From: an uncultured Collinsella sp.
GTDB lineage: Bacteria > Actinomycetota > Coriobacteriia > Coriobacteriales > Coriobacteriaceae
Reading direction: 5' to 3'
NCBI GenBank assembly: GCA_902478885.1
Contig: CABSMS010000019.1
Location: forward strand, 1-26,782
Length of the DNA: 26,782 bases
Position 1 is the first letter of the stretch. Every line of letters starts with the position of its first letter. Of the stretch, positions 1-8,282 are shown piece after piece. Both the position numbers and the translations under genes were made by a program. The notes under the pieces are model-generated. The model did no database searches, was not told where the DNA came from, and worked only from the letters and a program-made list of their open reading frames with translations.

Positions 1-45
1 GATGAGCGCTAGTCTCGTGGGCTCGGAGATGTGTATAAGAGACAG
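1..45 (+). other. Nextera P7 sequencing adapter (artefact)
   Basis: Positions 12-45 match the Illumina Nextera read-2 transposon adapter, ending in the mosaic end AGATGTGTATAAGAGACAG. Positions 1-3 fit the end of the P7 oligo, and 4-11 (GAGCGCTA) fit an 8-nt i7 index as it appears in the oligo. The exact reverse complement occurs at the other end of the contig. This is library sequence, not genome. The identification is from recall of the published adapter sequence. Confidence 0.97.
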
Positions 46-85
46 GTCCACTACTTCGAACCTCAACGAAGCTCAACGCAAAAGG

Positions 86-121
86 CGCGCTGCCTGCATC
101 AACCGCAGGCAGCGCGTCTTG
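86..121 (+). terminator. GC-rich hairpin, probable intrinsic terminator
   Basis: A perfect 12-bp stem pairs 86-97 (CGCGCTGCCTGC) with 105-116 around a 7-nt loop, followed by a T-rich stretch (TCTTGTTCTGTTT). It would terminate a plus-strand transcript whose gene lies off the contig. On the minus strand it is followed by CCTTTT, so it may also serve the antiporter gene that reads toward it. Confidence 0.6.
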
Positions 122-133
122 TTCTGTTTGTAA

Positions 134-305
134 GGGAAGCTGCGTCCCGGTATTTCAGTTCAGAACGAGATGCTGCTTCCCTCAGGGCCTTCTTTCGGAA
201 ACTATGTCCCATTCTGGACGCGGATTCTGGGACACGCTTTCCGCAACGGGCCTCTCGCGGAAAGCACGTCCCACTCTGGACGCCAATTCCGGGATGCATT
301 TTCCG
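134..305. repeat. Three tandem imperfect palindromes (REP/MITE-like block)
   Basis: Two 48-bp units, 196-243 and 258-305, share the same layout. Both start CGGAAA, then GTCCCA, then TCTGGACGC, then GGGA, and end TTTCCG, so each is an imperfect palindrome. The join between them (236-265) is itself a 9-bp inverted repeat, GCTTTCCGC/GCGGAAAGC. A looser third palindrome (134-181) has GGGAAGC/GCTTCCC ends. The block lies between the hairpin at 86-116 and the stop of the antiporter gene. The structure is seen directly; dispersal elsewhere in the genome is only suspected. Confidence 0.6.
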
Positions 306-317
306 CGGCGGCGTTGG

Positions 318-1880
318 CTACCTGCCGTCGTCGTCCTGGGCCTCATCGCGGGCATAGAGCTCCAGCATGCGGCGGCGGTATTCGCGCACGGCGAGCTTGG
401 CGCGCTCCAGGCGGCGGCGCTCACGCGGAGTCAGCTCGGACGGGTCAACCTCATCACCATAGGTCTTATCGGCAAGCAGGCGCGCCGCGTCCACAATGCG
501 GGCATCGATGTGGCCGCTCGCCGCCTCGGCGGAAAGACGCTCGGCAATCGTATCGAGCGTAGGCAGGCCCTCGAATACGCGACCATGTCCATGCGAGGTC
601 AGCAGCTCGTGCTCTCGTGCGAGCAGACTCGCCAAATCGTGATGAGCGCGCAGGATATCGAGCGCATCGGATGGATGCTCGGCAACCTCTGCCACGGCGG
701 CGACCGGCGCGGCATCGACCACGCGGTAGAAGAGCTGCGCGAGCAATGGCATCAAGAACACCGTGATGGCACCGGCGGCAACCATGACCGACGCAATATC
801 TTGCGACAGCGCGCCCGCGTTGACGGCAACGCTCGTCACGGCAACGATGATCGGCAGGGCCGTGGTGCAGTACAGGGCCACGGTAATGCGACCATACGCC
901 GACACATCGCGCGTCGCAGGACAAATGCTCATAGAGATGAGAATGGGCACGGCGCGAATGATAAGCAACGCCACGATAAAGCCCGCGAGCAGCCCGGGGC
1001 GTGACGCCACGGCCGTCAGGTCGATCTTTGCGCCCGATACGGTAAAGAACACCGGAATCAAAAAGCCGTAGGCCAGGCCGTCGAGCTTGGTCTCGAGCGT
1101 ATGGTTGCCCTCGGGGATGATATAGCGCAGGACAAAGCCGGCGGCAAAAGAACCCAACACGATGTCGAGATCAAAGACGGCCGAGAACGCCACGAGCGTG
1201 ACCAGGATGAGCACCGTCAGGCGCACGAAGGTCTGCGACGTGGTATCGGCACGCTCCTCGACAAACGCAAAGAAGCGGCTGCCGACGCGCTTGGAGCGGC
1301 TTGGGACCACGGCCAGCAACACGCAAACCACCGCAAACAAGCCAAGGATTACGAGCGTTTGGATGCCAGTGCGAGCAGACAGCAGCACCGACATGGCGAG
1401 CACGGGACCGAGCTCGCCCCAAGTGCCATACGCGAGAATCGAGTCGCCCACACGCGTGCCGGTGAGCGAGCGCTCACGCATGATGGGCACGAGCGTGCCG
1501 AGCGCCGTAGAAGTGAGGGCAAGCGTCACGGCGATGCCGTCGAAATGACTGACCGAGAACCACGGGGTAAAGCGCACGGCAAGCCAGGCGATACCAAACG
1601 TGACGACCCACGTCGCCAAGCCGTAGCGCCCCTCGACGCCCGTAATGCTCTTGGGGTCGATCTCAAAGCCGGCAAGCAGGAACAAAAAGGCCAGGCCGAG
1701 CTCGGACACAAGCGAGACCTCGGCATCTACATGGATGACGCCGAGCATATGGGGTCCCAGCACCGCGCCGAGCACGAGCAAAAAGACGGTCTCGGGAACG
1801 GGTTTTCCGGGAATCGCCGAGGCGATGAAGGGGCTTGCGAAAGCCACGAGTGCGATGATGGCGAGCGAAACGAATGCCAT
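318..1880 (-). CDS. CPA2-family cation:proton antiporter (Kef/NapA type)
   Basis: The 520-aa membrane protein should exchange K+ or Na+ for H+ across the cytoplasmic membrane, serving pH and ion homeostasis. About twelve hydrophobic segments fill residues 1-390. They carry typical CPA2 features: a PxPETVFLLVLGAVLGP stretch near residue 30, LAFLFLLAGFEID near 65-77, and the ALTSTALGTLVPI stretch of the transport core. The C-terminal 120 residues are charged and helical (RERRRLERAK, YRRRMLELYARDE). There is no nucleotide-binding RCK/TrkA-N domain, so it is shorter than E. coli KefB/KefC. The ATG at 1880 is preceded by a GAAAGG ribosome site 7 nt upstream. It diverges from purL. The exact ion cannot be read from sequence. 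Confidence 0.88.
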   Translation of the reverse strand: MAFVSLAIIALVAFASPFIASAIPGKPVPETVFLLVLGAVLGPHMLGVIHVDAEVSLVSELGLAFLFLLAGFEIDPKSITGVEGRYGLATWVVTFGIAWLAVRFTPWFSVSHFDGIAVTLALTSTALGTLVPIMRERSLTGTRVGDSILAYGTWGELGPVLAMSVLLSARTGIQTLVILGLFAVVCVLLAVVPSRSKRVGSRFFAFVEERADTTSQTFVRLTVLILVTLVAFSAVFDLDIVLGSFAAGFVLRYIIPEGNHTLETKLDGLAYGFLIPVFFTVSGAKIDLTAVASRPGLLAGFIVALLIIRAVPILISMSICPATRDVSAYGRITVALYCTTALPIIVAVTSVAVNAGALSQDIASVMVAAGAITVFLMPLLAQLFYRVVDAAPVAAVAEVAEHPSDALDILRAHHDLASLLAREHELLTSHGHGRVFEGLPTLDTIAERLSAEAASGHIDARIVDAARLLADKTYGDEVDPSELTPRERRRLERAKLAVREYRRRMLELYARDEAQDDDGR

Positions 1881-1950
1881 GTGATGCCTTTCTCTTGTTT
1901 GCGCTTCACTGTAGCACCCTCGCCGTCCTCAACGCGCCGCGAGCTGTCGT

Positions 1951-1956
1951 ATCATA
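1951..1956 (-). promoter_or_regulatory. Candidate -10 box of the antiporter gene
   Basis: The minus strand reads TATGAT, about 70 bp upstream of the antiporter ATG. No convincing -35 box is seen. The overlapping plus-strand word TATCAT (1950-1955) could equally be a -10 for purL. Confidence 0.3.
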
Positions 1957-1960
1957 GTGA

Positions 1961-2010
1961 GGTTTACAAACATGTGGCTCAAGGCGACCGCGAGGCTTGC
2001 CCCGTAAACC
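1961..2010 (+). other. Inverted repeat in the purL leader
   Basis: GGTTTAC (1961-1967) pairs perfectly with GTAAACC (2004-2010) around 36 nt that include GC-rich sequence. This would put a closed stem in the 5' leader, 55 nt before the purL start. I compared it with the ZTP and purine riboswitch consensus from memory and see no match. It may be incidental. Confidence 0.25.
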
Positions 2011-2064
2011 GACCGCTGCCGCATACCGTACCGTACGCCCAACCGATCAGGAAGGCAGGAACCA

Positions 2065-5000
2065 ATGGTCTCTCGTATCTACGTGGAGAAGAAACCCGGG
2101 TTCGACGTCGAGGCTCAGCAGCTCAAGGGCGAGCTGACCGAGATTCTCGGCATCAAGGGCATCGAGGCCCTGAGGATCATCAACCGCTACGACGTCGAGG
2201 GCATCGACGAGGAGCTTTTCCGCTCCTGCGTGCCGACCGTCTTTAGCGAGCCCCAGGTCGATGTGACCTACGACGAGCTCCCCGCAAGCGATGGCGCCGT
2301 CTTTGCCGTCGAATTCCTGCCTGGCCAGTTTGACCAGCGCGCCGACTCCGCCAGCGAGTGCGTGCAGCTCATCAGCCAGGGCGAGCGCCCTGCCGTGCGC
2401 TCCGCCAAGGTCTATATGATCTTGGGCGCCCTGGACGAGGCCGCCATCGAAGCCATCAAGCACTACGTGGTGAACCCCGTCGAAGCGCGCATCGCCTCGC
2501 TCGACCTGCCCGAAACGCTGTACATGGAGACACCCGAGCCGCAGCCTGTCGAAGTGCTCGACGGTTTCCGCGAGCTCGACGAGGCCGGCCTTGCCGCCTT
2601 TATCGCCGAGCGCGGCCTTGCCATGGACGAGGCGGACATCGCCTTCTGCCAGCAGTACTTCCGCGATGAGGACCGCGACCCCACCATCACCGAGATCCGC
2701 GTGATCGACACCTACTGGTCCGACCACTGCCGCCACACCACCTTCGGCACCGTCCTGGATGACGTGACGATCGATGACGCCGTGGTGCAGCAGGCCTTCG
2801 ACCGCTACATGGAGATGCGCCACGAGCTCGGTCGCGACGCCAAGCCCGTCTGCCTCATGGACATGGGCACCATCGGCGCCAAGTACCTCAAGAAGACCGG
2901 CGTCATGACCGATGTCGATGAGTCCGAGGAGATCAACGCCTGCACCGTCAAGGTGAAGGTCGATGTCGATGGCGAGGACCAGGACTGGCTGTTCCTGTTT
3001 AAGAACGAGACCCACAACCACCCGACCGAGATCGAGCCCTTCGGCGGTGCCGCCACCTGCGTGGGCGGCGCCATCCGCGACCCGCTCTCGGGCCGCAGCT
3101 ACGTGTACCAGGCCATGCGTGTCACCGGCGCCGGCGACCCCACCGTCCCGGTTTCCGAGACGCTCGAGGGCAAGTTGCCGCAGCGCAAGCTCGTAACCAC
3201 CGCTGCCGCCGGCTACTCCAGCTACGGCAATCAGATCGGCCTTGCCACCGGCCAGGTCAACGAACTCTATCACCCCGGTTACGTGGCCAAGCGCATGGAG
3301 GTTGGCGCCGTCGTGGGCGCTACCCCGGCAAACCACGTTCGTCGCGAGTGTCCCGCCCCCACCGACAAGATCATCCTGCTGGGCGGCCGCACCGGCCGTG
3401 ACGGCATCGGTGGTGCCACCGGCTCCTCCAAGACCCAGAACACCGAGTCCATCGAGACCTCGGGCGCCGAGGTCCAGAAGGGCAACGCCCCGGTCGAGCG
3501 CAAGCTGCAGCGCCTCTTCCGCCGCGGTGACGCCTGCCGTCTAATCAAACGTTGCAACGACTTTGGCGCCGGCGGCGTCTCGGTCGCCGTGGGCGAGCTT
3601 GCCGACGGCCTGTATGTCGACCTTGATACCGTAACCAAGAAGTACGACGGCCTGGACGGCACCGAGCTCGCCATCTCCGAGTCCCAGGAGCGTATGGCCT
3701 GCGCCGTTGCCGACGGTGACGTCGAGGAGTTCATGGGCTACGCCGCCGAGGAGAACCTGGAGGCAACCGTCATCGCCGAGGTCACCGCCGAGCCGCGCAT
3801 GCGCATGGCATGGAACGGCGTCGCCATCGTCGATCTGTCCCGCGAGTTCCTCAACTCCAACGGTGCACCCAAGCACCAGGTCGCCCATGTGTGCGCCCGC
3901 AGCGTGTGGCAGCCCAACTGGGCCGGCAACACGCTTGCCGAGCGCATGACCTCGCTTGTCACCGACCTCAACGTTGCCTCCAATAAGGGCCTTTCCGAGC
4001 GCTTCGACTCCACCATCGGTGCCGCGACCGTGCTCATGCCTTTTGGCGGCAAGACGCAGCTCACCCCCAGCTCGGCCATGGTCGCCAAGTTCCCCGTGGA
4101 CGGCGAGACCACCACGGCGAGTGCCATGGCATGGGGCTTCAACCCCTATCTGATGGAGGCCGACCAGTTTGCGGGCGCCTATCTGTCCGTGGTCGAATCC
4201 ATCGCCAAGCTCGTGGCCGCTGGCTTTGAGCACAAGCGCGTCTACCTCTCCTTCCAGGAGTACTTCGAGCGCCTGCGCACCGAGGCCGAGCGCTGGGGCA
4301 AGCCCATGGCTGCCGTCCTGGGCGCCCTTATGGCTCAGGTCGACCTGGGTGCCGGCGCCATCGGCGGCAAGGACTCCATGAGTGGCTCGTTTGAGGACGA
4401 AGCCGGCGAGTTCAACGTTCCGCCGACCCTGATCAGCTTCGCTGTCGCTGTGGGTAAGGCCGCCCGCGCCGTCTCCCCTGAGTTCAAGGGCCTCACGCAC
4501 CGCGTCGTCCGCATCGCCCCCGCCACCTATGGCGAGGACTACCGCCCCGACGCCCATCAGCTGCTCGCCGCGTTTGACGCCGTCGAGGCGCTCACCGCCA
4601 CCGGCGCAGCCCTGGCCGTCTCCACGCCCGGCTACGGCTGCGGCGCCGAGAGCCTCTTTAAGATGTGCGTCGGCAACCAGATCGGTATCGAGCTTGCCGA
4701 GGATGTAGACGTGGAGAGCCTCTTCACCCCGCTCTACGGCAGCTTTATCGTCGAGCTCGCCGAGGATGCCGAGCTGCCCGAGGTCGCCGACGGCGTTGTC
4801 GTCGAGCCCCTTGGTACCACCGTCGAGGGCTATGTCATCGACACCGGCTCCGAGGTCATCGAGCTCGCCGAGCTCCAGGAGGCCTGGGAGGGCGGCATCG
4901 AGGGTGTCTTCGCCTACCGCAGCGCCGGCGAGACCCCCGAGGTCGAGACCATCGACTTCCGCGCCAAGGACATTCACGTGTACGGCGGCGCCAAGATCGC

Positions 5001-5811
5001 CCGCCCGCGCGTGATCATCCCCGTGTTCCCCGGCAACAACTGCGAGTACGACAGCGCCCGCGCCTTCCGTGCCGCCGGTGCCGAGGCCGACACCTTCGTG
5101 ATCAACAACCTCACGCCCGAGGCGGTCGCCGAGAGCACCCACGAGCTTGCCCGCCGCATCCGTGCAAGCCAGATCGTCATGATCCCCGGCGGCTTCTCGG
5201 GCGGCGACGAGCCCGACGGCTCTGCCAAGTTCATCACGGCGTTCTTCCGCGCTCCCGAGGTCACCGAAGCAGTCCGCGACCTGCTCAAGGCCCGCGATGG
5301 CCTGATGCTGGGCATCTGCAACGGCTTCCAGGCCCTGGTCAAGCTCGGCCTGGTGCCCTACGGCGACATCGTCGACGCCGCGCCCGATGCGCCCACGCTG
5401 ACGTTCAACACCATCGGTCGCCATCAGAGCCGCCTGGTGCGCACCCGCATCTCGTCCAACCTGTCCCCGTGGCTGTCGCAGTGCAGCCTCGACGACCCCT
5501 ACACCGTCGCCATCAGCCACGGCGAGGGCCGCTTTGTCGCCAACGACGAGGTACTCGCCCAGCTCATCGCCAATGGCCAGGTCGCCACGCAGTACGTGGG
5601 CGAGGACGGAAAGCCCAGCATGGACCTCTCCGTCAACCCCAACGGCTCCGCACTCGCCATCGAGGGCATCACGAGCCCCGACGGCCGCGTCCTGGGCAAG
5701 ATGGGCCATGCTGAGCGTCGCGGCGACAACCTGTACCGTAACGTGCCCGAGCATGTCCCCGGCGACAAGTTCATGCCAATCTTTGAGAGCGGCGTAGCCT
5801 ACTTCGCCTAA
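2065..5811 (+). CDS. purL: Phosphoribosylformylglycinamidine synthase, single-chain
   Basis: This is the fourth step of de novo purine synthesis. FGAR, glutamine and ATP give FGAM, glutamate and ADP, in the cytoplasm. The 1248-aa chain fuses the synthase and glutaminase parts, as in the long PurL of Clostridia and Bacteroides rather than the split PurSQL form. Residues 1-180 form the N-terminal domain. Two AIRS-type halves follow, with the FKNETHNHPTEIEPFGGAAT nucleotide/metal site near residue 312 and the IGGKDSMSG site near 768. The glutamine amidotransferase domain runs from about 980 to the end, with catalytic Cys1085 (LGICNGFQ) and His1152/Glu1154 (SHGEGRF). The ATG at 2065 follows AGGAAGG with 9-nt spacing. 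A strong terminator lies directly downstream. No other pur gene is in the window. Confidence 0.97.
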   Translation: MVSRIYVEKKPGFDVEAQQLKGELTEILGIKGIEALRIINRYDVEGIDEELFRSCVPTVFSEPQVDVTYDELPASDGAVFAVEFLPGQFDQRADSASECVQLISQGERPAVRSAKVYMILGALDEAAIEAIKHYVVNPVEARIASLDLPETLYMETPEPQPVEVLDGFRELDEAGLAAFIAERGLAMDEADIAFCQQYFRDEDRDPTITEIRVIDTYWSDHCRHTTFGTVLDDVTIDDAVVQQAFDRYMEMRHELGRDAKPVCLMDMGTIGAKYLKKTGVMTDVDESEEINACTVKVKVDVDGEDQDWLFLFKNETHNHPTEIEPFGGAATCVGGAIRDPLSGRSYVYQAMRVTGAGDPTVPVSETLEGKLPQRKLVTTAAAGYSSYGNQIGLATGQVNELYHPGYVAKRMEVGAVVGATPANHVRRECPAPTDKIILLGGRTGRDGIGGATGSSKTQNTESIETSGAEVQKGNAPVERKLQRLFRRGDACRLIKRCNDFGAGGVSVAVGELADGLYVDLDTVTKKYDGLDGTELAISESQERMACAVADGDVEEFMGYAAEENLEATVIAEVTAEPRMRMAWNGVAIVDLSREFLNSNGAPKHQVAHVCARSVWQPNWAGNTLAERMTSLVTDLNVASNKGLSERFDSTIGAATVLMPFGGKTQLTPSSAMVAKFPVDGETTTASAMAWGFNPYLMEADQFAGAYLSVVESIAKLVAAGFEHKRVYLSFQEYFERLRTEAERWGKPMAAVLGALMAQVDLGAGAIGGKDSMSGSFEDEAGEFNVPPTLISFAVAVGKAARAVSPEFKGLTHRVVRIAPATYGEDYRPDAHQLLAAFDAVEALTATGAALAVSTPGYGCGAESLFKMCVGNQIGIELAEDVDVESLFTPLYGSFIVELAEDAELPEVADGVVVEPLGTTVEGYVIDTGSEVIELAELQEAWEGGIEGVFAYRSAGETPEVETIDFRAKDIHVYGGAKIARPRVIIPVFPGNNCEYDSARAFRAAGAEADTFVINNLTPEAVAESTHELARRIRASQIVMIPGGFSGGDEPDGSAKFITAFFRAPEVTEAVRDLLKARDGLMLGICNGFQALVKLGLVPYGDIVDAAPDAPTLTFNTIGRHQSRLVRTRISSNLSPWLSQCSLDDPYTVAISHGEGRFVANDEVLAQLIANGQVATQYVGEDGKPSMDLSVNPNGSALAIEGITSPDGRVLGKMGHAERRGDNLYRNVPEHVPGDKFMPIFESGVAYFA

Positions 5812-5849
5812 ACCTTTCCCATCGGGTACAATCCCTTCGGGTAACATCA

Positions 5850-5885
5850 CCCGCCACCGACACATCCGGTGGCGGGTTCTTTTTT
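5850..5885 (+). terminator. Rho-independent terminator after purL
   Basis: A perfect 10-bp stem, CCCGCCACCG (5850-5859) with CGGTGGCGGG (5867-5876), has a 7-nt loop and is followed by TTCTTTTTT. It starts 39 nt after the purL stop. The T-tract ends only 25 nt before the next start codon, so it also lies in the leader of the EamA gene. Confidence 0.93.
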
Positions 5886-5910
5886 GCTTCGCGCATGTAG
5901 AAAGGACATC

Positions 5911-6846
5911 ATGGAAAGCCGCAAGCCGTATCTCGCCACCCTGCCCGGACTCATCCTGGGCTGTCTCGTTTGCTGCGCGCTCTGGGGCTCCGCCTTCCCC
6001 TGCATCAAGATCGGCTACGGCCTCTTTGGCATTCCCGCGCACGACAGCGCCTCGCAGCTGCTCTTCGCGGGTCTGCGCTTCACCCTTGCCGGCATGCTGG
6101 TCATTGTTGGCATGAGCGTGGCCCAGCGCCGACCGCTCGTTCCGCAAGCCCGTGATATCAAGCCCATCTGCATCTTGTCGCTCTTCCAGACCATTGGCCA
6201 GTACTTCTTTTTCTACCTTGGTCTCTCCCGTGCAAGCGCTATGTCAAGCTCCAGCATCGAGGCCAGCGCCAACTTCTTGGCTATCCTCTTTGCCGCTCTG
6301 GCGTTTCGCACCGAAAAGCTCAATACGGCCAAGGTGCTCGGCTGCGTACTGGGCTTTGCCGGCGTCGCACTCGTCAACCTTTCGGGCGCGGACGGCACCT
6401 TTGGCTTTACGCTCGACGGCGAGGGCTTCATCCTGGCCTCCACCGTCGCGGGTGCCCTTTCGACCTGCCTGATCGGCATCTTCTCGCGCGAGCACGACGG
6501 CGTTTTGCTTGCCGGGTGGCAGTTCTTGGTCGGCGGCCTGGTCCTCACCGCCATCGGCTCTTTGATGGGTGGCGCGCTCTCCCCCACGGCGATTGCCCCC
6601 GCCGTCGCGCTCATCATCTACATGGCGCTTATCTCCGCGGTCGCCTACTCGCTGTGGTCGCGCCTACTTGCCGTCAACCCCGTCAGCCGCGTCTCGGTCT
6701 TTGGTTTTATGAACCCCGTCTTTGGTGTGCTGCTGAGCGCGCTGCTGCTCGGCGAGGGCGCTGACACGAGCCCCGTTACCGTCATCGTTGCCCTGCTGTT
6801 GGTCTGCGGCGGCATCATCATCGTCAACAAACCCAAAAAAGCCTAA
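5911..6846 (+). CDS. EamA-family (DMT superfamily) transporter
   Basis: This 311-aa protein has about ten hydrophobic segments in two EamA repeats, roughly residues 8-145 and 165-307. The start (LVCCALWGSAFPCIKIG) and the second-half signature (YSLWSRLLAVNPVSRVSVF, then MNPVFGVLLSALLLGE) are typical of drug/metabolite exporters. Members export amino acids, metabolites or drugs; the substrate cannot be read from sequence. I chose the ATG at 5911, which has AGAAAGG 5 nt upstream. A longer open frame from a GTG at 5869 would begin inside the terminator hairpin. With only 25 nt between the terminator and the start, expression probably depends on read-through from purL or on a promoter I cannot see. 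Confidence 0.88.
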   Translation: MESRKPYLATLPGLILGCLVCCALWGSAFPCIKIGYGLFGIPAHDSASQLLFAGLRFTLAGMLVIVGMSVAQRRPLVPQARDIKPICILSLFQTIGQYFFFYLGLSRASAMSSSSIEASANFLAILFAALAFRTEKLNTAKVLGCVLGFAGVALVNLSGADGTFGFTLDGEGFILASTVAGALSTCLIGIFSREHDGVLLAGWQFLVGGLVLTAIGSLMGGALSPTAIAPAVALIIYMALISAVAYSLWSRLLAVNPVSRVSVFGFMNPVFGVLLSALLLGEGADTSPVTVIVALLLVCGGIIIVNKPKKA

Positions 6847-6922
6847 CGAACTGCCCTTATTTAGCAGAGGGGATTCATGTACTTTAGCTTAATGGAGCAC
6901 ATCGGTGAGCTGAGGGCCGCCA

Positions 6923-6949
6923 CGCACGCAAGCGTGCGCCCCTTTTTTT
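6923..6949 (+). terminator. Terminator between the EamA gene and the GGDEF gene
   Basis: CGCACGC (6923-6929) pairs with GCGTGCG (6932-6938); in practice this is a 6-bp stem with a 4-nt loop. It is followed by CCCC and seven Ts (6943-6949), which directly abut the stop codon of the opposing diguanylate cyclase gene. It fits termination of the EamA transcript, 77 nt after its stop. Confidence 0.7.
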
Positions 6950-8092
6950 CTAGCGTATCTGGACGCCGGCTTTCTTTTTCTCGGCCTTGACGCGGTAGAG
7001 CTCCGCATCGGAAGCGCGAAGTAAGTCTTGCCAGGTATCAACACTATCGCCGACCCGCGCGTAACCGATGGACATCCGCAATGCATACGGCACCTCGGCA
7101 CGAGCGAGCTCGTCGTTAATCGCCGAACACAGGTCTATGATGTCCTGTTCCGCCGCAGCCTTCTGGAGCACCACGAACTCATCGCCGCCATAACGCGCGA
7201 TAAAGCCACCTGACGCCGAGCAGACCTCTTTGAGCGCAGCAGATATGACCTGAAGAGCATGGTCGCCCTCCACATGCCCATAGCGATCGTTAATCTGCTT
7301 AAAGCCGTCGGCGTCCATCATAAGCAGATATACATCTTCGGCCTGATCCACATTTGAAAAGAGCGACAGCATATAGGTCTCAAAACGGTTGCGATTGTTA
7401 AGGCCAGTCAACGGGTCGGTCGAGATCAGCTGCTCCTGGTAGATGATGTAGAGCAGCAGGATGCTCAGCGTTATACCGACACAAAGGCCCGGTACCGAAA
7501 ACAAAACCTGGAAGGTACCGCCCACCAGAGCGGGAACCGCAAAAAAGGCGAGGGTGCGATAAATGGCCTTCTTTTGCAGACTTTCGACTTTTCGAGCCTG
7601 AATAAAGGCATGCAAGGACGTATATATAACGTAGCAGTAGCTAACGATAGGTTGAATCATATAAAGCGCTCCGCGACGATACACGCCCTGCGAATCGATA
7701 TAGAACAGGGCGTGCGTCCAGTAACTGGCAAACGCCAGCACGACCACCAGAGCCGTAGGTAACGCTACAAGCACCACCCTATAGCGCGCGGACAAAAGGC
7801 GAGAGCCCTGCACTGTCTCGGAATACAAAAACCAAATGAGGCACGCGATGGCGAACAGCGAAAACGAGACCGCGTTGGAAATCCAGTTGGCCGTGATGCC
7901 TACAGGAGTGCTCACGCCGTCCGAGAGCGTCCAGATCATATCGAAGAAAATGTAGGCAGCGGAGGTGTAGCCGAGCATGCTAAACAAGAGCTGCTGGGTG
8001 CTCGAGAACAAGGAGCGGCGGCTTCGTGCGGCAAGCCCGATAAGAACAATCATGCATAGCACGAATATCTCTATCTTGAGTGCCTTAATCAC
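6950..8092 (-). CDS. Membrane-bound diguanylate cyclase (GGDEF)
   Basis: The enzyme should make the second messenger c-di-GMP from two GTP. The 380-aa protein has about seven N-terminal hydrophobic segments (residues 5-210), a 7TM-like sensor region. The GGDEF domain begins at DPLTGLNNRNRF. The active-site loop RYGGDEF is intact at about 300-306, and the catalytic aspartate stretch MMDADGFKQIND is present. The product-inhibition RxxD motif normally found just before the GGDEF loop is absent (GGFIARY there), so feedback inhibition is probably lost. I chose the GTG at 8092 because GGGAGGG lies 7 nt upstream; the open frame extends to 8239 but has no ribosome site there. No EAL domain or c-di-GMP riboswitch is seen. 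Confidence 0.9.
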   Translation of the reverse strand: MIKALKIEIFVLCMIVLIGLAARSRRSLFSSTQQLLFSMLGYTSAAYIFFDMIWTLSDGVSTPVGITANWISNAVSFSLFAIACLIWFLYSETVQGSRLLSARYRVVLVALPTALVVVLAFASYWTHALFYIDSQGVYRRGALYMIQPIVSYCYVIYTSLHAFIQARKVESLQKKAIYRTLAFFAVPALVGGTFQVLFSVPGLCVGITLSILLLYIIYQEQLISTDPLTGLNNRNRFETYMLSLFSNVDQAEDVYLLMMDADGFKQINDRYGHVEGDHALQVISAALKEVCSASGGFIARYGGDEFVVLQKAAAEQDIIDLCSAINDELARAEVPYALRMSIGYARVGDSVDTWQDLLRASDAELYRVKAEKKKAGVQIR

Positions 8093-8182
8093 TAGACGCC
8101 CTCCCTTCAATATCCAAGTGGCCAGAATCGCCCGAGTCGCGCCCAGGAGCCAAACACCCCTTTCTCCGCAGGGGTAAAGGGA

Positions 8183-8191
8183 ATCATAGCA
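8183..8191 (-). promoter_or_regulatory. Extended -10 promoter of the GGDEF gene
   Basis: The minus strand reads TGCTATGAT, an extended -10, about 90 bp upstream of the GTG start. The -35 position falls inside the inverted repeat 8194-8233. The same TGCTATGAT word sits upstream of the TerB-type operon at 19431. Confidence 0.55.
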
Positions 8192-8193
8192 GA

Positions 8194-8233
8194 GCGCCCG
8201 AACGTCACTGCAGAACAGCCACCGTTCGGGCGC
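8194..8233 (-). terminator. 11-bp inverted repeat between kdgT and the GGDEF gene
   Basis: GCGCCCGAACG (8194-8204) is perfectly repeated in inverse at 8223-8233, with 18 nt between. It lies about 50 nt past the kdgT stop on the minus strand and could act as its terminator, although no T-run follows. It also covers the -35 region of the promoter at 8183-8191, so an operator role is equally possible. Confidence 0.45.
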
Positions 8234-8282
8234 CCACACGGCGCGAATTGCACACGCCGGCTAGATTGACTCGCGTCGACGA

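Noticed and set aside
1957..2064. ZTP or purine riboswitch upstream of purL
   Set aside because: The leader shows one 7-bp inverted repeat but none of the conserved riboswitch cores I can recall.
1101..2246. Plus-strand frame of 381 codons opposite the antiporter
   Set aside because: Charged low-complexity shadow of the antiporter gene running into the purL start.
3541..6147. Long open frame of 868 codons on the minus strand
   Set aside because: It is antisense to purL, rich in Gly/Ala/Asp/His typical of shadow frames in GC-rich coding DNA, with no recognisable domain. The minus frame 2047-3336 is the same effect.
6877..6990. Small 37-codon frame (MYFSLMEHIGEL...) with an AGAGGGG ribosome-like site
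   Set aside because: It runs through the terminator hairpin and T-tract and into the opposite cyclase gene; no independent support.
8093..8182. c-di-GMP riboswitch in the leader of the diguanylate cyclase gene
   Set aside because: No GEMM-type core or tetraloop arrangement is visible.
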